This document shows, piece by piece, positions 57,565 to 64,000 of a stretch of 64,000 bases of DNA. Position 1 is the stretch's first letter. Every line of letters begins with the position of its first letter. The translations under genes were made by a program, and so were the position numbers. The stretch is from Oxalobacteraceae bacterium CAVE-383 (GTDB taxonomy: Bacteria > Pseudomonadota > Gammaproteobacteria > Burkholderiales > Burkholderiaceae_D), in assembly GCA_004134995.1 (NCBI GenBank), contig REGP01000001.1, positions 186,001 to 250,000 on the forward strand, in the 5' to 3' direction. The notes under the pieces were generated by a model. That model saw nothing but the letters and a program-made list of their open reading frames with translations. It had not been told where the DNA came from and made no database searches.

Positions 57565-58595
57565 GATGCCGGCCTGTGCCGCCAGTGCTCCGTCGCGCGC
57601 AGCAATAGTTGCCGGCGATGCTCCTCTTGCGGCAGCCACCGGTGCGAGGCAAAGGCAGCCCTGGTCAGGAACTCGAAAAAACTGGCATGCCGCCGTATGA
57701 CGCGCGCGGTGCGGTGTGCCTTGATGGGATTGAAAATGCCGGCGCGCGTGAAAATCTGGCGCGGATTTTTCTTGATCCAGCGCCACGACCCCAGCTCCAG
57801 TGTCATCGGCAGGAAAATATTGGGTGGGCGCGCCTGATCGTACGCGCAATCCCACAGATCGCCATGGAGCAGATAGCGATGGCTTTGCGGCTCGAATACG
57901 TAGGGATGATGCGGATAGCCTTGCTCGAACATGGTCTTGAGCAAATACATTTCCGGCAGATGCTGCATTTGCCGGACGGTTCGCGCATAGGGAAACCATA
58001 TGCTGTCGCCCCAGCCGAAACCGGAATGGCAATCGAGCGCGAAGCTCAGCGGCCGCGACATCAATTCTTGTTTCACCGTTGCCAACAGCGCGGCGCTTTC
58101 GATTTCCATCGGACTTTTCCGGGCCCCGCGATACCATGGCAGCCAGGGGCCGATGCGCTGGCCGCCGGCGAGGAAGGGAGCGCTTCCTTCGGCGTTTTGC
58201 GGCGCATTGCGCATGAGATCGACGCCGTTCGGGTTGGCCCGGGTACCCGCCCACATGCCGCCGGGATTGACGATCGGCATGAATACCAGCCGCACCGCGC
58301 GCAATTGCGCATGCAGTTGCTCGTCCCATTCCATGCGCCGCAGCAAGGCGCGCATATAGTCGAGAATCAGCTGGGTGCCGATACGCTCCAGTCCATGCAC
58401 GCCGCCGAAGAATCCGATGGCGGGCGCATCCGGCGCATTCGAGCCGATCGTTGCGCTCAGAATCGGAAAAGTGTGCTGGCCGACGGGCACTTCGGCGACC
58501 GTACGGCTCTCGAACCGGCCCGCGCCCTCGGCCAGAATCGCTTTGAGATCATCCAGCTCGACGAAACTGCCTGAAGCCATGTTTGACTCGATCAT
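57561..58595 (-). CDS. M14-family zinc carboxypeptidase
   Basis: A 344-residue cytoplasmic M14 metallopeptidase. Zinc ligands are H67 and E70 (GGVHGLERIG) and H190 (DCHSGFG); NPGG at 110-113 and the substrate arginine region GVDLMRN match the family, and the catalytic glutamate is in TLELGSW. The fold is of the succinylglutamate/ murein-peptide amidase-like branch rather than a digestive carboxypeptidase. Context with a hydrolase suggests breakdown of a modified peptide or amide. Confidence 0.85.
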   Translation of the reverse strand: MIESNMASGSFVELDDLKAILAEGAGRFESRTVAEVPVGQHTFPILSATIGSNAPDAPAIGFFGGVHGLERIGTQLILDYMRALLRRMEWDEQLHAQLRAVRLVFMPIVNPGGMWAGTRANPNGVDLMRNAPQNAEGSAPFLAGGQRIGPWLPWYRGARKSPMEIESAALLATVKQELMSRPLSFALDCHSGFGWGDSIWFPYARTVRQMQHLPEMYLLKTMFEQGYPHHPYVFEPQSHRYLLHGDLWDCAYDQARPPNIFLPMTLELGSWRWIKKNPRQIFTRAGIFNPIKAHRTARVIRRHASFFEFLTRAAFASHRWLPQEEHRRQLLLRATEHWRHRPAS

Positions 58596-58714
58596 TTCTG
58601 CAGATCCTATCGGATGCGCGAGCGGCGGCCGGATGCCGCCAGAACCCGGTAAATCTTACCAAGGAAATAATAGGAGCCCGGCGGAATATTTCTCGTTGTT
58701 GTATTTCCCGATAA

Positions 58715-60082
58715 TTAACGGATACCGGCTTCTTCCAGCCACTTGGCCACGCCGAACAACGCTGCATCGTTATTCAATCTGTCCATCACCTGCAGCCCCA
58801 GCGGCAAGCCATCGGCCTGCATCAGCGGGAGTCCGATAACCGGCGTGCCGAGATATGACGCCGGCACATTCTGCACCGGGTTCCCGGTCGCTTCGAGTCC
58901 CACCGGCGCGGCGCCGGGCGCGGCCAATGAAATCGCGCCATCGAACTCGCCCAGCACGCTGTCGGCCAGCGCGCGCACCGATGCGCGCAGCGCCAGCGCG
59001 GCGCGGTAATCGGCCACGGTCATCTTGCGGCCGTCGGCCACCCGCGCCAGGGTATGGCTGCTGATCTTCGGTTCCGGCGCGCGCGCATATTCGCGCATCG
59101 GCCACAGCGACTCCCAGGTGATGATGCGGCGGCTTTCGGCGAAGGCATCGGCCAGCGCCTGTTCCAGCCGTTCCAGGCCGGCGTGGGAATGCCGATCGAT
59201 CAGATGGACGCCCGTGGCCTGCAAGCGTGCGCGCAGGGCATCGAATGCCGCGCGCGCCGCCGGGTCGGCCTTTGCATATCCCGCCAGCTCCAACACCGCC
59301 AGCGCGCGCGGGCGAGTCGCGGTCAAGGGCGGCAGATCGAGTCCGGCAAAGCCGGGATCGCCGCCGACTCTTTCGGCAATCGCCATCGCCACGTCCCGCG
59401 CATCTTCGAGCGAGGCGCCCAGCACGCCCATGCAGCTCTGGCTGAGCTGGTCATTCGAGCCGCCGCGGTTGAGCCCGCCCAGGCTCGGCTTGTAGCCATA
59501 GACGCCGCAGAACGACGAGGGCCGGATGATCGAGCCGACCACTTGCGTGCCCAGCGCCGCCGGCAGCATGCCGGCCGAGATCGATGCGGCCGAGCCGCTG
59601 CTCGATCCGCCCGGCGTGCGCGTCAGGTCGCAGGGATTGCGTGTGGCCGCCGGATAGGTGGCGGCGAATTCGGTGGTGGCGGTCTTGCCGAGAATGACGG
59701 CGCCGGCTTCGCGCAGCGCCAGCACCGCTGCCGCGTCGCGCCCGGTCTGCGTGCCGGCGAAACGTTCCGAGCCTTGCCCGGTGGGCATGCCGGCGGTTTC
59801 GATGACGTCCTTGATACCGATCGGCATGCCGTCGATCGGCGAGAGCGGGGCGCCGGCCTGCCAGCGCGCGCTCGATTCGGCGGCAGCACGCAGCGCCGCT
59901 TCACGGTCAAGTGCAATGAAGGCCAGGATTTCGCCGTCGCGGGCGTCGATGATGTTAAGGCAGCGCTGCAGAAAAGCGGTGGGGCTGTCCTCGCCTTTGG
60001 CAAAGGCCTGGCGCAGGCCGGCGAAGGATTGGAGATTGGGCTGCCGGGACGGTTGCGAAGATGGTTGCGGGGACGGTTGCAT
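58715..60082 (-). CDS. Amidase signature family protein
   Basis: A 455-residue amidase signature enzyme with the catalytic triad K91 (IGIKDVI), S160 (GGSSSGSAA) and S184 (VVGSIIRP). It hydrolyses carboxamides. The first 20 residues are a Pro/Ser/Gln repeat (QPSPQPSSQPSRQP) without signal-peptide character. It stands between the M14 gene and ohrR. Not GatA: the gatB/gatC genes are absent. Substrate not predictable. Confidence 0.88.
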   Translation of the reverse strand: MQPSPQPSSQPSRQPNLQSFAGLRQAFAKGEDSPTAFLQRCLNIIDARDGEILAFIALDREAALRAAAESSARWQAGAPLSPIDGMPIGIKDVIETAGMPTGQGSERFAGTQTGRDAAAVLALREAGAVILGKTATTEFAATYPAATRNPCDLTRTPGGSSSGSAASISAGMLPAALGTQVVGSIIRPSSFCGVYGYKPSLGGLNRGGSNDQLSQSCMGVLGASLEDARDVAMAIAERVGGDPGFAGLDLPPLTATRPRALAVLELAGYAKADPAARAAFDALRARLQATGVHLIDRHSHAGLERLEQALADAFAESRRIITWESLWPMREYARAPEPKISSHTLARVADGRKMTVADYRAALALRASVRALADSVLGEFDGAISLAAPGAAPVGLEATGNPVQNVPASYLGTPVIGLPLMQADGLPLGLQVMDRLNNDAALFGVAKWLEEAGIR

Positions 60083-60200
60083 GTGGGCGCCTATCGTTAT
60101 TTTGCGAAAATAAATTGTAGGACAATAATATAATTAATGTCCATATTTCTTTACGCCCCGAAATCGGCCGGTTTCGTCCGTCGGCCGTCGTCCGTCGCCG

Positions 60201-60716
60201 CTAGTCCCCTGAGCGCCTGCCGGTCTTTTCCTGGGCTTGCGTCGATTTGATCAGATTGTTGCGCAGCGTGGCGACCGCGTTCTGGATCTTCGGGAATTCC
60301 TCGGATGTCAGGCCGCTGGCGTCCACCAGATTCATGTCGAGCCCTTTTTCGCGCAGGCGGCGGCCGGCATCGGTGAGGCTGACCACGACCTGGCGCTCGT
60401 CGGCCGGATCGCGCCGGCGGCTGAGATAACCCATGCTTTCCAGCTTCTTGAGAATCGGCGTGAGCGTATTCGATTCCAGAAACAGCTTTTCGCCGAGGCC
60501 GCCGACGGTCTGGTTGTCCTCTTCCCAGAGCGCGATGATGGCGATGTACTGGGTATAGGTGAGGCCAAGATGATCGAGGATGGGTTTGTAGGCCCGCCCG
60601 AACGCCAGATTGGCGGAGTAAATGGCGAAGCACAGGAAATCGGAAAGCCGGACGCTGGACTGTTCGGCTGTTTCGACGGCATCGGCCCCGGCGGCGGCTG
60701 GAGTGGATTTTTTCAT
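60201..60716 (-). CDS. ohrR: MarR-family organic hydroperoxide regulator OhrR
   Basis: A 171-residue MarR-type repressor. The N-terminal SVRLSDFLCFAIYSANLAF with the redox-sensing cysteine (C29) is the mark of OhrR, and the winged HTH (GEKLFLESNTLTPILKKLE) follows. I take the ATG at 60716, preceded by GAGGA; the ORF is open 41 codons further up but lacks a ribosome site there. It is divergent from ohr and should repress it until oxidised by organic peroxides. Confidence 0.9.
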   Translation of the reverse strand: MKKSTPAAAGADAVETAEQSSVRLSDFLCFAIYSANLAFGRAYKPILDHLGLTYTQYIAIIALWEEDNQTVGGLGEKLFLESNTLTPILKKLESMGYLSRRRDPADERQVVVSLTDAGRRLREKGLDMNLVDASGLTSEEFPKIQNAVATLRNNLIKSTQAQEKTGRRSGD

Positions 60717-60781
60717 TTGATCCTCATTTCGGCATTGCATGCGTGATCGGTATGTACGCGTTTCATAGGCAGGCATTATAT

Positions 60782-60864
60782 ATCGCATACGATTTAATCG
60801 AAAGTGATTGACATGATTGAAATTTGGTTTATTATGCATCGCATCCGAATAAATCGGATGCGAT
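60782..60864. promoter_or_regulatory. Candidate OhrR operator region
   Basis: A perfect inverted repeat ATCGCATCCGA, spacer ataaa, TCGGATGCGAT occupies 60838-60864 between divergent ohrR and ohr. A third half-site ATCGCATACGA (10 of 11 matches) lies at 60782-60792. Position fits control of both genes. Confidence 0.7.
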
Positions 60865-60912
60865 TAATAATCGAATGCCCAATCTCTCATATCAATCTTT
60901 CAAGGAATCGTC

Positions 60913-61332
60913 ATGACCAAAATCGAAAAAGTGCTGTACACCGGCAAAACCCACACTTCCTCGGGCGGCCGCAGCGGCACTTCGCGCAGTTCCGACGGCC
61001 GGCTGGATATCAAACTGTCGCCGCCGGGTTCTGCCGGCGAGGGCACCAATCCCGAGCAGTTGTTCGCTGCCGGCTGGTCGGCCTGCTTTATCGGCGCCAT
61101 GGGCAAAGCCTCTGCCAAGTTGGGCATTCCGCTGCCGGCCGATCTGTTCGTGAACGCGGAAGTGGACCTGGGCATGACCGGCGACGCCTATTTCCTGCAG
61201 GCGCGCCTGAACGTCGGCCTGCCGGGCCTCACGCCTGAAGCGGCGCGCTCCCTGGTCGATACGGCGCATCAGACCTGCCCGTATTCCAAGCTGACGCGCG
61301 GCAATATCAACGTCGAAATCAATCTCGTTTAA
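60913..61332 (+). CDS. ohr: Organic hydroperoxide resistance protein
   Basis: Ohr, a thiol peroxidase of the OsmC family that reduces organic hydroperoxides using lipoyl donors, 139 residues. Catalytic cysteines C58 (AGWSACFIGAM) and C122 (HQTCPYSK) are in their family positions. The ATG follows aaggaa. The dependence of Ohr on lipoylated proteins makes the lipoyl-LpdA encoded earlier in the window a possible partner, as known for this family. Confidence 0.95.
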   Translation: MTKIEKVLYTGKTHTSSGGRSGTSRSSDGRLDIKLSPPGSAGEGTNPEQLFAAGWSACFIGAMGKASAKLGIPLPADLFVNAEVDLGMTGDAYFLQARLNVGLPGLTPEAARSLVDTAHQTCPYSKLTRGNINVEINLV

Positions 61333-61422
61333 TCGTTTTAACCATCGCAATCCCGGCGGAAGTGGCGGCGTTGATCGAGGCGGCGGTAACGGTGAAGTGA
61401 CTGCGGCTGGCGCAGCGGCTGC

Positions 61423-62340
61423 TTATTGCAGAAAATCCGCAATAACCGCCACCGTCGCCTTCGGCTGCTCTTCCATCAGCCAATGTCCGGAGCCGGGAAT
61501 AACGGCGCCCTGAACGTTGGAGGCTGCAAAGCGGACCACGGTTTCCATCGTGCTCCCGAAGGATTTCTCGCCGCCGATGGCCAGCACCGGCATCTGCAAT
61601 AGTCCCTTGGCGAGAAACGCCTTGTTGTCGATGGCATCCTGGTCGAAGGCATGGAACTGCTCGAAGCCGGAATGCATCGCGCCCGGCAAGGCGTAGAGTT
61701 TGGCGTAGTGGCGGCGCGAGGCTTCATCGAAGTTCTTGGGATCGGCGGAGAATTCGTTCCAGAAACGGTCCAGGTAAATCCGCTCGCGGCCCTTCACCAG
61801 CCGCTCCATGTCGGGGCCGCCGAAGCGGAAGTGCCACAGCAGGGGGTTTTTCAGAATTTCATCCCACGGGCCGACGCCCGGCAGCGGGGCATCCATCAGC
61901 ACCAGCTTGGTCACGCGATCGGGTTGTTCCGCTGTGAAAGCGTAGGCAACCATATTGCCGATGTCATGCGCGACCACGTCGACCTTGCCGATCTTGAGCG
62001 CATCCAGCACGCCGGCGATATCGCGCGCTTCGTTTTTCTTGTCATAGCCGGTCGCGGGATGATCCGAAAGACCCATGCCGCGCAGGTCGGGAACGATCAC
62101 CGTGTGGCTGCCGGCCAGTCTGGCGGCCAACGGCGCCCACATGTCGCCGCTTTCGCCGTAGCCGTGCAGCATGACCACCGCCGGCCCATGGCCGCCGACC
62201 CTGACATACATCTTCGCGCCGTTGACCGCGATGGTTTGCGTTTTGAATCCGGAGGGGAACGGCGGGACTGCCGCCGCGGCGGGCATGGCGTGAAGCGAAA
62301 TACCCAAGGCCAAGGCTAGCAAAGCAACTATTTTTCGCAT
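61423..62340 (-). CDS. Secreted alpha/beta hydrolase (epoxide hydrolase / dehalogenase-like)
   Basis: A 305-residue alpha/beta hydrolase with a Sec signal peptide (about 1-24, ALALGISLHAMPAAAA). The oxyanion loop is LHGYGESGDMW; the nucleophile elbow reads VAHDIGNMV, with aspartate as nucleophile, typical of epoxide hydrolases and haloalkane or haloacetate dehalogenases. A histidine near the end (GSGHWLMEEQP) completes the triad. GGGGAG precedes the ATG. Substrate not predictable. Confidence 0.87.
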   Translation of the reverse strand: MRKIVALLALALGISLHAMPAAAAVPPFPSGFKTQTIAVNGAKMYVRVGGHGPAVVMLHGYGESGDMWAPLAARLAGSHTVIVPDLRGMGLSDHPATGYDKKNEARDIAGVLDALKIGKVDVVAHDIGNMVAYAFTAEQPDRVTKLVLMDAPLPGVGPWDEILKNPLLWHFRFGGPDMERLVKGRERIYLDRFWNEFSADPKNFDEASRRHYAKLYALPGAMHSGFEQFHAFDQDAIDNKAFLAKGLLQMPVLAIGGEKSFGSTMETVVRFAASNVQGAVIPGSGHWLMEEQPKATVAVIADFLQ

Positions 62341-62435
62341 GTCTGAACTCCCCGTTTATTGTTCGTTGTTCATTGAGCAGGCCGGCCGGCCTGTGGGCGG
62401 ATAGTTGCACAATATATGGCGCAAGGCCAATGGTT

Positions 62436-63476
62436 TTATTGGCCGTCCCTGCCGCCTTCCCTGATATGCGCAATGCGCTCCTTGCTGCTCGGATGCGAAG
62501 CCAGATAAGGAATGGGCTCCTCGCCCTGATGGCCTAGTTTTTCGAAGACGTCGGCCAGTTTCGACAGTGGAATCCCATTCGTTTTGAAGATGGCGATCGC
62601 ATAGTCGTCGGCTTCCCGTTCGGCTTCGCGCGAGTAGTGCATGTCCAGCAGCAGCGCGGACATATTGGCGGCAACCACCGAAACATCGCCGAACAGCAAG
62701 GTCACGCCGCCGCCGATCACCGATCCCTGGATCAGCCGGCGCATCAGATGCCGCCCATGCACATGCCCCAGTTCATGCGCGAGCACGCCCATGATGGAAT
62801 CGTCATCCTTGAGCAGCGCGATCAGCGAATCGGTCATGACGATTTCGCCGGACGGCAGCGTGAAGGCATTCGGCCCGAGTATGCTTTTGCGGAACAGTAT
62901 CTTGTAGCCGTGTACCGGTCCGGTGCCGCCGGGCGGCGCCAGCGCATTGAAGCGCTCGATGATCGCCTGTTGCCTTGCAAGAGGCAGGGCCGACGGCTGC
63001 AGTACGTGCCGGTCGAGCAGCGCCAATGCGCCGTCGCCGATTCGCCGATCGACCGAGAGCGGCAAATTGTCCGCGATCAGTTTCGACGCCGCCGGAAGAA
63101 GATAAAAATAGCCAAATGCCAGCAGCAGGACCACGCCCGCCAGCGCGCCCAATGCCATGCGCCAGTTGTGCTGGGCGCGCACGACGGGCGATTCATCGAA
63201 ATGCGTGGCATCCAGCAAGGCGTTGAAGCGCGGGCTGTCGGCCGCCGCGATTTCGAGATAGGCGCCGTCCGGATAGGTCACCTTGCGGCCGGCGTGGCGG
63301 AAGCGTTCCGATACGCGCAGCGCGGCCAGTTCGCAGTCGCGCTGGACGTCGCCGCTCAGGCGCGCCGTGCCGCCATCCACCGAAAGCGCAACGCGATGCG
63401 GGCGCGACGATCTGCCGTCGAAATACAGGGCTTCGATCGGCGCCCCGGCATCGATATCGTCGATGCCTTCGATCAT
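62436..63476 (-). CDS. M48-family membrane metallopeptidase
   Basis: A 346-residue M48 (HtpX/Oma1-like) peptidase. The N-terminal 100 residues are a soluble beta-rich domain, then a membrane helix (about 118-137, LAGVVLLLAFGYFYLLP), then the peptidase domain with HELGHVHGRH and the downstream glutamate ligand in EREADDYA. Its start overlaps the stop of the DUF898 gene by four bases, a pairing that is common for this M48 type. I start at 63476 (MIEGIDD). Likely role is membrane-protein quality control. Confidence 0.88.
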   Translation of the reverse strand: MIEGIDDIDAGAPIEALYFDGRSSRPHRVALSVDGGTARLSGDVQRDCELAALRVSERFRHAGRKVTYPDGAYLEIAAADSPRFNALLDATHFDESPVVRAQHNWRMALGALAGVVLLLAFGYFYLLPAASKLIADNLPLSVDRRIGDGALALLDRHVLQPSALPLARQQAIIERFNALAPPGGTGPVHGYKILFRKSILGPNAFTLPSGEIVMTDSLIALLKDDDSIMGVLAHELGHVHGRHLMRRLIQGSVIGGGVTLLFGDVSVVAANMSALLLDMHYSREAEREADDYAIAIFKTNGIPLSKLADVFEKLGHQGEEPIPYLASHPSSKERIAHIREGGRDGQ

Positions 63477-64000
63477 AGGGACAAGCCGAAATCCATCAGA
63501 TCGGTCACGCCTTCGCCGGTGACGGAGCCGGACGCCTCGCTGTCGGCGGCGAATTCGCCGAGGTCGCTGGCCGGCAGCAGCACCATCGCTTCGATCCGGA
63601 AGCGTTGCCAGCGGATGGTCGCGAACGGCACGAACAGGCCGAGCGTCACGGCGATCAGGAACAGATTGCTGAGCAGGATCCAGACCGCGCGCGGCCATTC
63701 CATCCGGCTTTCGAAACGATGCTCGCCGAGGCGTGTGTTGTTCCAGACCAGGTTTTGGAGTAGCGAGAGGTAGATCGGCAGGATCACCAGCAACATGAGA
63801 TCTATCGCAAAAATGGTGATGTAGGTGCCGCGCATGATATTGCCGTTGGCACTTGCGTGACTGGCGGCGGAAAACATCGTGCTGTTGAATAATATGAACA
63901 TGGCGATGATGCCGCCGATAGCCAGCCCCCAGGAGGTCAGATAGAGTTTGTAAAAGCTGCCCACCGTCGCATGAAAGGAGAAACTGGCATTGCCGAAACG
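63473..64000 (-). CDS. DUF898 (YjgN-family) membrane protein, 5' partial
   Basis: C-terminal part of a DUF898/YjgN multi-pass membrane protein. Visible marks are YKLYLTSWGL, NLVWNNTRLGEHRFES and several hydrophobic helices. The reading frame stays open to the window end, with an RFGNASFSF-like repeat start, so the 5' end is outside the window; an ATG at 63964 is internal. Coupled by ATGA overlap to the M48 peptidase. Confidence 0.85.
   Translation of the reverse strand, partial: RFGNASFSFHATVGSFYKLYLTSWGLAIGGIIAMFILFNSTMFSAASHASANGNIMRGTYITIFAIDLMLLVILPIYLSLLQNLVWNNTRLGEHRFESRMEWPRAVWILLSNLFLIAVTLGLFVPFATIRWQRFRIEAMVLLPASDLGEFAADSEASGSVTGEGVTDLMDFGLSL

Overview
The window reads as a piece of a betaproteobacterial chromosome, most likely Oxalobacteraceae (Collimonas/Herbaspirillum-like). 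This rests on gene content and order (folD-prlC-holC, aceE-aceF-lpdA with a lipoyl domain fused to LpdA, a short nitrate-type ABC transporter, ohrR/ohr) and on GC-rich coding with strong G/C third-position bias. No 16S gene is present, so the genus is inference.

Layout. 1-2729: end of a nitrate/aliphatic-anion ABC operon (nrtA partial, nrtB, ATPase). 2835-8682: cytochrome b561, a small KGG/Rho-N-like protein, an unrecognised repeat-containing 593-residue protein, a KefB/YbaL antiporter and an LpxO-type lipid A hydroxylase. 8777-16521: dadA, the folD-prlC-holC-unknown operon on the minus strand, gshA and an unrecognised basic protein. 16722-28474: central metabolism (aceE-aceF-lpdA, acs), a chemoreceptor, YpfJ metalloprotease and tRNA-Ser(GGA).

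28511-41213 is an AT-rich genomic island and the most interesting part. It holds an HNH endonuclease with an unassigned N-terminal domain, a Dcm-type cytosine-C5 methyltransferase tail-to-tail with it, then a divergent three-gene operon that looks like the DptF-DptG-DptH (DndFGH) restriction triad, followed by a decayed gene fragment and a Vsr mismatch endonuclease. No phosphorothioation genes (dndABCDE or sspABCD) are present in the window. The working hypothesis is a DptFGH-like interference module whose self-mark is cytosine methylation instead of phosphorothioate; this is inference. The very large third protein also carries a PD-(D/E)XK-like motif upstream of its HerA/FtsK-type ATPase domain.

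41214-46611 carries an orphan periplasmic binding protein, a LysR regulator with two consecutive HTH domains, a TauD-like dioxygenase and a Fic protein with an N-terminal inhibitory motif. 46743-52465 is mixed accessory DNA: an orphan HicB, an orphan PemK/MazF-like toxin, a second HNH endonuclease, and two copies of a ~132-bp dispersed element whose differences look like compensated base pairs (candidate structured RNA), interspersed with ordinary genes (2OG oxygenase, 3-methyladenine glycosylase, MlaC, hemerythrin). 52529-56449 is a probable catabolic operon (binding protein, Baeyer-Villiger monooxygenase, esterase-like hydrolase). 56752-64000 has a translationally coupled hydrolase/M14 peptidase pair, an amidase, the divergent ohrR/ohr peroxide-resistance pair with an 11-bp inverted repeat between them, a secreted hydrolase, and an M48 peptidase coupled to a DUF898 membrane protein that runs off the window.
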